34,410 nt of DNA from Planctomycetota bacterium (GTDB lineage: Bacteria; Planctomycetota; Phycisphaerae; Phycisphaerales; Phycisphaeraceae). The notes beneath the pieces are model-generated. The model was not told where the DNA came from. It made no database searches and saw nothing but the letters and a program-made list of their open reading frames with translations. Both the position numbers and the translations under genes were made by a program. This document shows, in pieces, positions 15,188 to 25,700 of the stretch; position 1 is the stretch's first letter; each line of letters opens with the position of its first letter. Location: NCBI GenBank assembly GCA_026386955.1, contig JAPLMQ010000230.1, forward strand, positions 1 to 34,410, read 5' to 3'.

Positions 15188-15213
15188 GGGTGGGTGGCTT
15201 CAGCCGCCCACCC
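15188..15213. repeat. Palindrome with TTCA loop (sister of 6344-6365)
   Basis: GGGTGGGTGGC and GCCGCCCACCC pair over 11 bp with one T-G pair, around a TTCA loop. The same core (GGTGG...GC-TTCA-GC...CCACC) occurs at 6344-6365. It lies in the divergent region between fabZ and galK. Confidence 0.65.
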
Positions 15214-15222
15214 CCGAGTCGC

Positions 15223-15228
15223 TATCAT
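15223..15228 (+). promoter_or_regulatory. Candidate -10 box (TATCAT) for galK
   Basis: TATCAT lies 24 nt before the galK ATG, giving a leader of about 18 nt. No recognisable -35; the palindrome at 15188-15213 occupies that position. Confidence 0.3.
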
Positions 15229-15252
15229 GCTTCCTTTCCGTTGGAGTGCTTG

Positions 15253-16437
<1,185 letters not shown>

Positions 16438-16560
16438 ACCGCACCCGGACGGGAGTCGTCATAATGAAGCGCATCTTGGAGTCCTTCGGGCCGCGGATAG
16501 CCGACAAAAGGAATGGATGACCGGATCGCGGCGGGAACAAGAATTAGGAGGCGACCAAGG

Positions 16561-17571
16561 ATGGTTGGCCGCAGCACAGACGGAACGGAGGGGCTTGCCT
16601 CGGGAACGACTTCGGCGACGGACGGGAGTCCAGGCCCCGCGCCGACGCGCACCCGCAGAGCCCGCATCGCCATGGCCCCAGCGTCGAACCCGGCCCCCGC
16701 GCCCCCCAAGCCCTCGCCCGCGCCGCAGGTCTACCTCAACGGGCGCTTCCTGCCCCGGGCCGAGGCGACGGTCGACGTCGAGGACCGCGGCACGCTCTTC
16801 GGCGACGGCGTCTACGAGGTGCTGCGCGTCTACTTCGGCAAGCCGCTGGCGCTGGCCGCCCACATCGAGCGCCTGCACCGCAGCCTCGGCGGGATCCGGC
16901 TGACCCCGCCCGCGGAGGCCGAGCGCTTGGGGGCGATCACCACGGAATTGCTGGAGCGCAACGCCCTGCGCGAGGCGAAGGTCTATTGGCAGATCACGCG
17001 CGGGACCGGACCGCGGGAGCACGCCTTCCCCGCCCAGCCGCGTCCGACGCTGCTGATGACCGCCTCGCCGCTGAACCCGATCGACCCCGCCTCCGCTCCG
17101 ACGCAGATCAAGGCGATCACCGCCCCGGACGAGCGCTGGCACAACTGCTGGATCAAGTCGCTGATGCTGCTGCCGAACCTGCTCGCCCGGCAGCGGGCGG
17201 CCGAGGCCGGCGCGGGCGAGGCGATCTTCCACCGCGATGGCGTGGTGACCGAAGGCACGACCTCCAGCGCGTACATCGTCCGCGAGGGCGCGGTCTGGAC
17301 GCACCCCGCCGACCGCTGGATCCTCGGCGGGATCACCCGCCTGGTTTTGCTCGAAGAGGCCCGCAAGGCGGGGATCGCGGTCGAGGAGAGGGCGTTCGGC
17401 CTCGAGGACCTGCGCTCGGCGGACGAGGTGATCGTCTCCAACACCACCTCCCACGGCCAGGCGGTCACGCACATCGACGGCCAGCCGGTCGGCAACGCGC
17501 AGGCCGGCCCGGTGGCGCGCAGGCTGCACGGGCTGCTGATGAAGCGGATCGTGGCGGAGTGCGGGGGGTGA
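16561..17571 (+). CDS. Class IV (fold-type IV PLP) aminotransferase, D-amino-acid or branched-chain type
   Basis: 336 aa from the ATG at 16561, chosen because AGGAGG lies 9 nt upstream. The in-frame ATG at 16672 gives a more usual 299 aa, and the extra N-terminal stretch is Pro/Ala-rich and probably disordered. VYLNGRFLPRAEA...DRGTLFGDGVYEVLRVY is the class IV opening. CWIKSLMLLPN carries the PLP-binding Lys, and DGVVTEGTTSSAYIV contains the conserved Glu. The C-terminal SNTTSHGQAVTHIDGQPVGNAQAGP matches D-alanine transaminase. D-amino-acid transaminase is favoured; branched-chain or 4-amino-4-deoxychorismate-lyase activity cannot be excluded. Product D-Ala/D-Glu would serve cell-wall synthesis. 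Confidence 0.88.
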   Translation: MVGRSTDGTEGLASGTTSATDGSPGPAPTRTRRARIAMAPASNPAPAPPKPSPAPQVYLNGRFLPRAEATVDVEDRGTLFGDGVYEVLRVYFGKPLALAAHIERLHRSLGGIRLTPPAEAERLGAITTELLERNALREAKVYWQITRGTGPREHAFPAQPRPTLLMTASPLNPIDPASAPTQIKAITAPDERWHNCWIKSLMLLPNLLARQRAAEAGAGEAIFHRDGVVTEGTTSSAYIVREGAVWTHPADRWILGGITRLVLLEEARKAGIAVEERAFGLEDLRSADEVIVSNTTSHGQAVTHIDGQPVGNAQAGPVARRLHGLLMKRIVAECGG

Positions 17572-17617
17572 TTGTCGACTTGATCGGCTGTCTGAGGGGT
17601 TGCCCCCCAGGGCGAAC

Positions 17618-18196
17618 TCACTGCGTCGCCGCATCCAGCGCGACGTGCTCGGCCGTGAGGTGATGCTCGCTCAGATAGGTCAGCATCAGCGCGATGTAGC
17701 TGGCGCGGACGATCGGCAGGCCGCCCAGGTGCAGCTTCTCGCGGACGCCCAGCACGACGTTGTCGCTCGGGCCCTCGATCTCCACGAAGTGCCCCAGATG
17801 GGGCAGCGTGTCGATGTCGACGTTGCAGGCGTCGAGCGTCCACTTGCGGCGGAGCTTCTCGAAGCTCAGCACCGGGTGGTACCCCAGCGCGCCCAGCAGC
17901 GAGGCGGCGGCGGCTGCGTCGTTCACGCGCAGCTCCGTCTCGAACCGGCTCTTGAGCTTGCTGTGGGCCCGCGGCCCCTTGTGCGTGATGGTGATCGTGT
18001 CGTCCTTGCCCTCGCGGGCCCGCTCGATGCGGATGCGCAGGCCCTGGTCGGTCGACTTCAGGCTGTGGTGGCGGGTGTCGAAGAAGGTGTTGACCTCGTG
18101 GATGTGCGGGCCCTTCACGGCCCCCAAGTTCAGCAGGCTCGCCTCCAGGTGGGAGACGTCTTCGACCTTCATCTTCGCTTCGATCTCGATGCTCAC
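17618..18196 (-). CDS. CYTH-domain protein (class IV adenylate cyclase/triphosphatase family)
   Basis: 192 aa. The start is GTG at 18196, with GAGG 6 nt upstream; this places the diagnostic ExExK motif right at the N-terminus (SIEIEAKMKV, residues 2-11), as in the family. Other tunnel residues are visible in GLRIRIER, TITHKGP and ETELRV. CYTH proteins form a beta-tunnel and act on triphosphates: some make cAMP (CyaB), others hydrolyse thiamine triphosphate or polyphosphate. The HEVNTFFDT and HFVEIEGP segments are closest to CyaB-like class IV cyclases, but activity cannot be assigned from sequence. It is convergent with the aminotransferase (46 nt gap) and downstream of the small membrane protein. 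Confidence 0.85.
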   Translation of the reverse strand: MSIEIEAKMKVEDVSHLEASLLNLGAVKGPHIHEVNTFFDTRHHSLKSTDQGLRIRIERAREGKDDTITITHKGPRAHSKLKSRFETELRVNDAAAAASLLGALGYHPVLSFEKLRRKWTLDACNVDIDTLPHLGHFVEIEGPSDNVVLGVREKLHLGGLPIVRASYIALMLTYLSEHHLTAEHVALDAATQ

Positions 18197-18361
18197 GGGC
18201 AACCTCGCAAAAGAACCGTGGCGCGGGGCCGATAACGCCCGAAGGGGGCGGTGTGGACGCTTGTGGTCTCTCATCGGCGCATCGCACGCGCCGGGTGAGC
18301 GAAAGACTATGCCGGGCCGGGCCACCCCGCAACGCACGGGGACTTCGGCGCCCGATCCGGG

Positions 18362-18853
18362 TCACGCGCTGAACAGCTTCCGCCGAAGCCGGGCGACGCG
18401 GGCGAGCGTGGGGGCCTGCTGCCGGGGCTTGAGCGTGTGGACGAAGCCGCTGGCGTGGTGGTGCAGCGTCGTGGGCGAGAGCAGGAGCGTCAGCGGCGTG
18501 GGGAGGTTCTGCTGGTGGGCGATGCGCACCAGCAGCCATTGGTCGCCCAGCGGCACGTTCAGGTCGTTCGCGAGGGAATGGAAGACGCGGATCGGGCGCG
18601 AGGCCAGGCGGCGCTGCTGGATCCACCGCTGCACGGCGACCGCCCCGAGCATCAGCACGATGAGGGCGAAGAGCGCGATGACCCAGCGGAAGAGCACCGT
18701 GAAGTCGCCGTCGTTGCGGAAGGCCTCGCGGACGGAGTCGACGCGGTCGGAGGGGATCGCCCCGGGGGCTGCATGCAGCGCACCCGCGAGGAGGAGCGTG
18801 ACGACGAGCGCGGCGGCGAGGATGTGGCGTGGGCGGATCATGGGTTTGGGCAA
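18362..18853 (-). CDS. Small membrane protein, unrecognised
   Basis: 163 aa. An N-terminal hydrophobic segment (HILAAALVVTLLLAGALHA, cleavable signal or anchor) is followed by a short loop and a second membrane span (LFRWVIALFALIVLMLGAVAV, about 53-74), then a basic cytoplasmic region. The C-terminal part (VFHSLANDLNVPLGDQWLLVRIA, then LTLLLSPTTLHHHA) resembles proteins I have seen beside HEAT-repeat genes in Planctomycetota, but I cannot name a family. An ATG at 18841 is an alternative start. It begins 18 nt after the HEAT-repeat gene, so the two are almost certainly one operon. Confidence 0.75.
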   Translation of the reverse strand: MPKPMIRPRHILAAALVVTLLLAGALHAAPGAIPSDRVDSVREAFRNDGDFTVLFRWVIALFALIVLMLGAVAVQRWIQQRRLASRPIRVFHSLANDLNVPLGDQWLLVRIAHQQNLPTPLTLLLSPTTLHHHASGFVHTLKPRQQAPTLARVARLRRKLFSA

Positions 18854-18871
18854 ACGGCGTCGGTGCAGGGT

Positions 18872-20902
18872 TCATCCCGCCTTCGCGGCCGGCGCGGGCG
18901 GCGCCGGGGCCGGGGGGTGCGGCTCGGTGGCGAGGCGCATCGCGTCGATGAGGTGATGGATCACGGTGTTGGCCAACTGCTTTACGTTCCGGTCGGGGTC
19001 GGTGATCGACATCTCCGCGACGTGGCGGGCGACCTGCACGAGCCCGAGCTGGTCGACCAGCCAAAGGGCGCTCACGCGGTGGGGCGCCTGCGGGTCGTCG
19101 AGCATGCGCGAGAGCGCGCCCAGGGCGTCGCTGGTGCGCATCTGCATCAGGGCGTGGATGGCGTTGGCGCGGGGACGGTTGTCGTCGGTCTCCGCCATCG
19201 CCAGCAGCTTCTTGATGTGCCGCGTCGACTGCCGCTGCTCGAGGGCCTCGACGGCGTTGGCTCGCACCCGGCTGTCGTGGTGGTTCAGCGCGCCCTCGAT
19301 CGCGTGCAGCGACTCCTCGCTCTCCGCGCTGCCCATCGCCCGCACCGCCGACGCGGCCACGACTTCGTCGGCCGATCGCGAGAGCGCGACCAGCGGCTGC
19401 TCGAAGAGCGAACCCTGGTTGAGCGTATGTATGATGCTCAGGGCGCGCAGGGCCGACGGTCGCTCGGGGTGCGTGAGGCGCTCGCCCAGCAGCCGGGGGA
19501 AGGAGGCGTCGAGCTTGATCAGGGCCCGCCCCGCGGCGAGTTGGCGGGCGTGGTCGAGCTTCGGCCAGGCGTCCCAGAAGCGCTGGAAGCCCAGTGGGGC
19601 GAGGTGCGACGCGGCCAGGTGGCGGATGCCCGGGTCGGGCGCGTGGACAAGCCCCAGCAGCAGCCGCGGGAGCCCCTGCCAGCGCGTGCGGATCAGATGC
19701 CGCAGCGCGATGCGGGCGATTGCGGTGTCCGGGTCGGCGCAGAAGGCGGCGACAGCATCGAGGGCGGCGGGCTCGCGGTCGTGCCCCAGGGCGAGCAGCC
19801 TGCGCAGCGCCGCCAGCCGAGCGGAGGGATGCGCCGCCCGCGAGTAGCTCGCGAGGGCGGCGATCTTCTGCCCGGGCTCGAGCGGGAGCCCCGCGATCCA
19901 CGCGGCCGCAAGCGGCGCCAGCGCGGGGGGATAGGCGGCCACATCCCCCGCGGCGGGGCAGGCGCGGCCCGGATCGGGCAGATGGGCCAGCGCGCGGGAG
20001 ACCGGCCCGGCGGCGAGCAGGTGCGCCCCGCCGGCGATGACGTCGGGCAATCGCCCTGTCGCGGCGGCGCGGAGGATGCCCGCGAGCGCCCCGGCCGCGA
20101 GCCCCGGCAGGCGGGCCAGCGCCGTCGCCGCCCGGCGCGCCGCGGCCGAGTCGGCCTTGGCGAGCATTTCCCGCACGGGCGTCACCGCGGGGTGGGCACG
20201 GTCCGACATGATCCGCATCGCCAACGGCATCGGCCGAGGCGACATGAGCAGCAACGCCTGCAGCACCGCGGTCTGGCGGTGGTGGTGGAAGATCGCCAAC
20301 GCCTCGTCGATCGCGCCTTGGAGCGCGATCGTCGACGCGGGCAGCAACAGGATGTCTTGATGGTCCACCGCGCGGGCGTTGGCCCGGGCCGACGCGCTGG
20401 CCGGCGTACCGGTCGCTCCGTGGGGCTCGATCTCGCTCTCGGTGCGCGACGCCGTCCGAGGCGAAGTCCCCGCGCGCAACGACGCCTCACGGCAAGCCGT
20501 CGCGAGTTCCAGCAATCCCTCCGCGGCAACGGGCTGCACCGCCGCGTCGCCATGACGGAGCAGGTCGGTCAGCAGCCCCGCGAGGCGCGGGTCGCCCGCG
20601 GCGCGGACGAGGTTGGCGACGTTCATCTGCCCGCGCGACTGCCGGCCGGCGGTCACCCGCGTCATAGCGGGGTAAAGCGCCTGCCCATGCCGGGCAAGGG
20701 AGAGCTGCAGGTCGCGCGGGAGCGTGTGGAACGATTGGACGAGGGCGACGCGCCCCTCCTCGGCGATCCGGGAGAGGATGGTCTGGACGATCAGCGCCTG
20801 GGCCCGGGGGTCGGCGGTGGGCAGCGCGGCCGCCAGGGCCTGGTCGACCGATGCGTCCTCGACGCCGCCGACGCGAAGAAAGATGTCCGGCAGCGTGGGC
20901 AT
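18872..20902 (-). CDS. HEAT-repeat protein
   Basis: 676 aa from the ATG at 20902 (MPTLPDIFLRVGG); an in-frame ATG at 20941 adds 13 residues with no support. Nearly the whole protein is short helical repeats: VVAASAVRAMGSAES, SRVRANAVEALEQRQS, PRANAIHALMQMRTS and HRVSALWLVDQLG are clear HEAT/PBS-lyase units in the last third, and earlier repeats are diverged. There is no signal peptide, so it is probably cytoplasmic. Such scaffolds bind partners rather than catalyse. Its operon partner is the two-span membrane protein 18 nt downstream, suggesting a membrane-associated complex. Function unknown. Confidence 0.8.
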   Translation of the reverse strand: MPTLPDIFLRVGGVEDASVDQALAAALPTADPRAQALIVQTILSRIAEEGRVALVQSFHTLPRDLQLSLARHGQALYPAMTRVTAGRQSRGQMNVANLVRAAGDPRLAGLLTDLLRHGDAAVQPVAAEGLLELATACREASLRAGTSPRTASRTESEIEPHGATGTPASASARANARAVDHQDILLLPASTIALQGAIDEALAIFHHHRQTAVLQALLLMSPRPMPLAMRIMSDRAHPAVTPVREMLAKADSAAARRAATALARLPGLAAGALAGILRAAATGRLPDVIAGGAHLLAAGPVSRALAHLPDPGRACPAAGDVAAYPPALAPLAAAWIAGLPLEPGQKIAALASYSRAAHPSARLAALRRLLALGHDREPAALDAVAAFCADPDTAIARIALRHLIRTRWQGLPRLLLGLVHAPDPGIRHLAASHLAPLGFQRFWDAWPKLDHARQLAAGRALIKLDASFPRLLGERLTHPERPSALRALSIIHTLNQGSLFEQPLVALSRSADEVVAASAVRAMGSAESEESLHAIEGALNHHDSRVRANAVEALEQRQSTRHIKKLLAMAETDDNRPRANAIHALMQMRTSDALGALSRMLDDPQAPHRVSALWLVDQLGLVQVARHVAEMSITDPDRNVKQLANTVIHHLIDAMRLATEPHPPAPAPPAPAAKAG

Positions 20903-21062
20903 GGTCGAACAGGGTCCGGGCCGGCGGGCGTCAACGGGCAAAGTCAGGCGCAGTCAGGGCTTGGCCGGCTCTATTCCCTTATCGGCCCCGGGATCGAACC
21001 CTCTCCAAACCTCCCGAGCGAACCAATTGCATCGGGGAACGTAGAAAAAGGGACAAAAGATC

Positions 21063-21090
21063 TTCCCATCTGGTCGTAATTCGGTATAAT
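21063..21090 (+). promoter_or_regulatory. Promoter with consensus TATAAT
   Basis: TTCCCA (21063-21068), 16 nt, TATAAT (21085-21090). The -10 box is perfect and the -35 matches 4 of 6. It gives a leader of about 35 nt to the ATG at 21133. Confidence 0.6.
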
Positions 21091-21132
21091 CTTGGACTCC
21101 ACCTAGCCCGGGGCGTGTGGAAGAGGAGTGAT

Positions 21133-21675
21133 ATGAGCATCAGCCATAAGTCATCTAATGCACAGCTTTTCCGTCTCATGTTGTACCGCCGCGCCCTGCA
21201 CCCGGAGCTCTTCAATCTCCAGGCCCGCCGGTGCTACCGCCACGGTGAATATGAGGTCGAAACCTGGCTCGCCCCCGCCGGCCACGTGGTCCGGTTTCAG
21301 GTCGACGGCCAGTGCCTCGCCGAGGCCGTGATCGAGAGCGGCGACCACCTTCCCGAGCACGGCTTGGTCCACGCCCTCCCCTGCCTGGGCGAGAAGGACT
21401 ACGAGCTCGACCCCGAAGGCCAGCTTGGCTACGTCACCACCGTCCAGACCGAGACGCTCACCGACAACCTCTACATGGCGACCCTTCGCGAGATGAAGGA
21501 CTTCGCCGCCGAGGCCGAGGCCATGAGCCACGAATGGAAGGAAGGCGACGGGATGCCCCACCTCTCCGTGCTCGACTCGCAGAAGTACAAGAACGAGTTC
21601 CACTTCCAGAGCTACCACTTGGTCGGCTCCTCGGGGCTGGTGCTCCGCACGCAGTCGATCTTCGAAGTGCTCTGA
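21133..21675 (+). CDS. DUF2617-like protein
   Basis: 180 aa. The ATG is preceded by GAGGAG. The pattern LYRRALHPELF...HGEYEVETWLAPAGHVVRF near the N-terminus, followed by a TDNLYMATLREM segment, matches my recollection of DUF2617 proteins from Planctomycetota. I hold that family call at moderate confidence. No signal peptide or membrane span, so probably cytoplasmic. Function unknown. Its own TATAAT promoter and the terminator at 21740-21774 make it a clean single-gene unit. It is divergent from the HEAT-repeat gene. Confidence 0.8.
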   Translation: MSISHKSSNAQLFRLMLYRRALHPELFNLQARRCYRHGEYEVETWLAPAGHVVRFQVDGQCLAEAVIESGDHLPEHGLVHALPCLGEKDYELDPEGQLGYVTTVQTETLTDNLYMATLREMKDFAAEAEAMSHEWKEGDGMPHLSVLDSQKYKNEFHFQSYHLVGSSGLVLRTQSIFEVL

Positions 21676-21739
21676 AGCAGCGCTCTGAAGACGCGGAAGC
21701 CCGCCTCCGCGGGTTGCCCGATGACTTGACGAACATTAC

Positions 21740-21774
21740 AAGAGACGCCGTGTTGATCGCGGCGTCTCTTTTTA
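21740..21774 (+). terminator. Intrinsic terminator after the DUF2617-like gene
   Basis: AGAGACGCCG (21741-21750) pairs perfectly with CGGCGTCTCT (21760-21769) over 10 bp, closing a 9-nt loop, and runs into TTTTT. It is 65 nt past the stop codon. Confidence 0.92.
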
Positions 21775-21833
21775 TGCGCCGCTTTTGACGCGGCTTTTCC
21801 CACTCCCACCCGCCTCTGGAGTTCCACCCGCTC

Positions 21834-22502
21834 ATGGCCAACGCTCCCATCCTCACCGGCCGGGCCGGCACCGTCGCCCGCATGGAGACCTCCGGCCTCG
21901 TCGCCGTCATCCGCGCCGACGGGCCCGACCAGCTCGTCGACGTCTGCCAGTCCCTCCGCGACGGGGGCGTCGATGTCTCCGAGATCACCATGACCACCCC
22001 CGGCGCCCTCGACGCCATCAACAAGGCGACCACCAAGCTCGGCAAGGACTGCCTCATCGGCGTCGGCAGCGTGCTCGACCCCGAGACCGCCCGCGCCGCC
22101 ATCCTCGCCGGGGCCCAGTTCATCGTCGCCCCGACGCTCAACCTCGAGGTGATCGCGATGGCCCACCGCTACTCCAAGCCGGTGATCCCCGGCGGGATGA
22201 CGCCCACCGAGATCATGTCCGCCTGGCAGGCCGGGGCCGACCTCGTGAAGGTCTTCCCCGCCAACCTCTTCGGCCCGGGCTACTTCCGCGACCTGCTCGC
22301 CCCCATGCCCCAACTCAAGCTCACGCCCACCGGCGGCGTCGACCTCAAGACCGCCGGCGACTGGCTCAAGGCCGGCGCCTCCTGCCTGGGCGTCGGCTCG
22401 GCCTTGGTAAAGAAGGACCTCATCAAGGCCCGCGACTGGAAGGCCCTCACCAGCCTCGCCGCCCAGTTCGTCGAGGCCGTCAAGCAAGGCCGGGCGACTT
22501 GA
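21834..22502 (+). CDS. eda: KDPG/KHG aldolase (2-dehydro-3-deoxy-phosphogluconate aldolase)
   Basis: 222 aa. It cleaves 2-keto-3-deoxy-6-phosphogluconate to pyruvate and glyceraldehyde-3-phosphate, the last step of the Entner-Doudoroff and uronate routes. The Schiff-base Lys139 is in ADLVKVFPA. Other hallmarks are Glu50 in SEITMTTPGA, LIGVGSVLDP, FIVAPTLNLEV, IPGGMTPTEI and LTPTGGVD. The full-length TIM barrel is present. GGAG lies 13 nt before the ATG, rather far. Its stop overlaps the -35 box of the tRNA-Leu promoter. KDPG is also the end product of uronic-acid breakdown, which fits the polysaccharide lyase nearby, but no edd or uronate isomerase gene is in the window. Confidence 0.95.
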   Translation: MANAPILTGRAGTVARMETSGLVAVIRADGPDQLVDVCQSLRDGGVDVSEITMTTPGALDAINKATTKLGKDCLIGVGSVLDPETARAAILAGAQFIVAPTLNLEVIAMAHRYSKPVIPGGMTPTEIMSAWQAGADLVKVFPANLFGPGYFRDLLAPMPQLKLTPTGGVDLKTAGDWLKAGASCLGVGSALVKKDLIKARDWKALTSLAAQFVEAVKQGRAT

Positions 22503-22526
22503 TTCTGACCCGGGAGTCCGTACACT
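22499..22526 (+). promoter_or_regulatory. Promoter of tRNA-Leu
   Basis: TTGATT (22499-22504), 16 nt, TACACT (22521-22526). The predicted start falls only a few nucleotides before the mature tRNA 5' end at 22540. The -35 box overlaps the eda stop codon. Confidence 0.6.
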
Positions 22527-22539
22527 CTTCCGTCCTGCC

Positions 22540-22626
22540 GCGGTCGTGGCGGAACTGGCAGACGCGCTAGGTTCAGGTCCTAGTGGGGCTAAACACCCCG
22601 TGCAGGTTCAATTCCTGTCGACCGCA
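22540..22626 (+). tRNA. tRNA-Leu (anticodon CAG)
   Basis: Acceptor stem GCGGTCG (22540-22546) pairs fully with CGACCGC (22619-22625), with discriminator A. The anticodon arm TAGGTTCAGGTCCTA gives CAG, reading CTG codons. A long variable arm (TGGGGCTAAACACCCCG) marks it as class II, as expected for Leu. The T-arm contains GGTTCAATTCC. CCA is not encoded. Confidence 0.96.
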
Positions 22627-22666
22627 TTGCGAGCCCCCGGAACCCGCAAGGGCCCGAGCAAGCCTG

Positions 22667-22695
22667 AAAAACCCCGGTGAACGCCGGGGTTTTTT
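22667..22695. terminator. Intrinsic terminator, probably bidirectional
   Basis: ACCCCGG (22671-22677) pairs with CCGGGGT (22684-22690). A-run on the left and T6 on the right give U-tracts in both directions. It follows tRNA-Leu on the plus strand and the lyase gene (ends 22740) on the minus strand. Confidence 0.9.
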
Positions 22696-22739
22696 GTTTC
22701 GCTGCGGACTCCAATTCCTTTTGAAAGCCATCGCCCCCC

Positions 22740-25700
22740 TCACGGCCCATTGAACGCCTTTGTCGCCGCCTCCGTCGCCGTCAGCTTCCGGGCCCCCAAC
22801 GCGATCTCGCCCGCCTCGCCCAGCGTCAGGTCGACTTTGGCCCCGCGCACGCGGATCGCGCCTGCGCAGCCCTTGAAGCTCACGTCGCCCTCCTGGAACT
22901 CGATCGGCTTCGCGGAGAGGAAGACGTAGTCCGTCCCCGCGGCGTGGGTGACCTTCACCCCGCGCCCGCCGGCGAGGGGAGCGAATGTCGCGGGCTTCTG
23001 CGTCTTGAGCCGCGGATAGAGCACCGCGAAGACGGGCTCATCCTTCGTCACCGGGACCATCAAGCCCTCCTGCGTCAGCGGCTCCCACTTCTGGTTGCGC
23101 AGGTCGAAGCACTTCACCGTCTCGGTGCGGGTCTCCACCCACGTCCCCTCCGGCTTCTTCGCCGCGGCGGCGGCCGACTCCTTGACCGCGTCGCCCAGCA
23201 GCGCGTCGGCCTTGTTCGCCGGCCCCTTGAGCACGTCGCCCAGCGATTCGACGCTCACCGACTCCGGCGGCTTCTCCGGCGCGGGGGCGCGAACCTTGAA
23301 CGGACATTTCTTCAGCTTCTCCACCAGCCCCGGGCCCAGCCAGATGTCGAGGTTGACGTCGTGCTCCCCCGCGACGCGGATCACCCCGTCGGCCAGGGCC
23401 GGGGAGGTCTCCGTGTAGAGCCACAGCCACCAGTTCGCGGCCGGCTGAGCGATGGTGTCGCGGATGACGTAGTAGTTCCCCGCCAGCGGGTCGGCGTCCT
23501 TCACGAAGAGAAGTTGCCGCTCCCAGCCCTGGGTGTCGGTGCGCAGGTAGTCGGCCGGCTCGAAGGACTTGAAGCGGGTGATGTCGCCCCAGCCTCCGGC
23601 CTCGACGCGGTTGTGCAGCCACGCAGGCATCCGGCTGTTGTAGCCCCAGTCGAGGCAGAGCGGCCGCCCCTTGCCCCAGAGCTCGAAGCTGCCGCGGTCG
23701 TCGTCGTAGTGCTCGGCGAATCCGCCGTGCAGGAGATAGAGGTAGGTCTCGCGCTCGGTGGGGAAGCCACTGCGCATCACCGCGCCCGAGCCGGGGAAGT
23801 GCTCGCTGCCCCAGGCGGGCGCTCCGGGGGCGGGAGTGGCTGCGTTTGTCGCCGAAGTTGTGGGAGGAAAGAGCGTCGCGTCGTGCATGCCCTCGCCGAT
23901 CGAGCCCGACCTGCTCTTGCCCTGCTGCAGCCACGTCCAAAGCATCTCGTCGGCGAGCTGCGGATTCGACTTGCGGTAGACCTGCGCGAGCGTGCCGAAG
24001 AGGCCGGTGGTCTCGAATTGGTAGGTGTTGCCCACGGGCGGGAAGTGGCGGAGGCCGTTGAAGCGCGGGTCGGGCGGCGTGCTGATGCGGGCGAGGTAGC
24101 GCATGGAGCGGGCGAGACGCGGGTCGTCGAGGAAGTCGGCGAAGCCGGCGTTATGGGCGGCGAAGCCCAGCAGCAGGATGCTCGACATCGCGACGGTCTG
24201 GTAGTGCGGGGCCTCGAGCCAGCCGCCGTTGGGGCCGGTCCATTCCTTCAGCTCGCGCTCGACCTCGTCGAGTCCGCCCTTCGCCCACTGCTTGGCGAGC
24301 GGGTGGTCGGGGACGAGCGAGGCGAGGATGGCCATGGTGCAGTAGCGGGCCGAGGTCATGTTGGGGTTCGCCCGGTAGTTCCGCTCGAGCGAGTAGTAGC
24401 CGGGGCTGGCGAACTTGTAGGCGAGGAAGGCGATCTGGGCCCGGGCGTAGCGGATGTCGCCCGGCGTGAAGATGTCCTGGGGCGTGAGCGTTGGCACCTT
24501 GGCCTGCACGGCCTGCATGCCCAGGGCGGCGGTGAGCTCGCCCTCGGCCAGGACATCGGAGCCGAGGATCATGTCGGCGGCGACGGCGGTGTTCATCGTC
24601 CGCTCGCAGCGGTGGACGGTGTGCATCGACTGGGCCGGCTGGTCGGGCGAGCCCAGGAAGATCCGCAGCGCGGGGTCGAGCAGTTTGCGGGCCCGCAGGC
24701 CGTCGGGGACCTTCGCCCCCTTCGCGGGCGGCGGCTGGCTCTTGGCCCGCAATTCCTGGAACTCGCGGATCTCCGGCCGCCCCGCCAGCGCGCTTCGCCG
24801 CGAGATCAACCGCGGATAGTCGTTCGGCGACGTCGACTCCCACTCGAGCGTCATCCCCTTCACCTGGTCGAGCGGCGTCTCGCAGTGCTTCACCATCATC
24901 CGCTGCGCGGCAGGCAGTTCCTCGTCGCCCACGAGGTTCTCCTGCAGCGTCAGCGCGGCCAGCATCCACAGCCGCCCCGGGCCCGCCAGCGGACAGGCGA
25001 AGAAGAGCTCGCTCGCGGGGTTGGACATGAGCGGGATGTTCTTGGATTGGCCGTCGTCGCCGGGGTTGGCCCAGAGCTCCCCCTGCCCCGCGGCGGCGGC
25101 CAGGAAGTCGTCCGCGAGCTCGACCGTCTTGCTGGCCTTCTTCTCGTCCTGCTTGATCGCGTCGAGCACGTCGGGCCCGAGGTCGCTCGCCTGTTTCTCG
25201 CCGGGCTTGAGGTCCATCAGCGGCTCGTCGCCGCGGGGGGCGGCGACGGCGGTGTTCTTGCCCGCGATGCGGGCGATGGCGGAGCCCTCGGCCATGCGGC
25301 AGAGCCCGAGGAAACCGACGTTGCTCGGCGACCACCAGACGGGCCAAGCCGTGAGCACCAGCGACGCGCCGCCGCCGTAGCGGACCTTCTCGACGCGCTG
25401 CTTGTACTGGTCGCGGGCGAGCGAGTGCGTGGGCTTGAAGCCGGGGCTGACGAGCAGTTGCCAGACCGAGCCGTCCGTCAGCGCGCACGACTCGCGGATG
25501 ACGATCGCCGGCTCGCGGGCGACCAGGCGGTAGGTGATTCGCCAGCTCTTCCCGCCCGCGAAGTGGTAGAGGCACTCGACCTCCACGAGGACCGGGCCCG
25601 AGGCCGTGACGCGGGCCTCGTAGCTTTCGATGGCGGTCTTGGCGCCCAGCCGGCTGCCGCCGATCCATTGGCCGGAGCGCAGCCGCATGCGCAGGAAAGG

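Noticed and set aside
16983..21079. Long overlapping frames on both strands (972 and 880 codons)
   Set aside because: They cross the aminotransferase, CYTH, membrane-protein and HEAT-repeat genes out of frame; composition is that of shadows.
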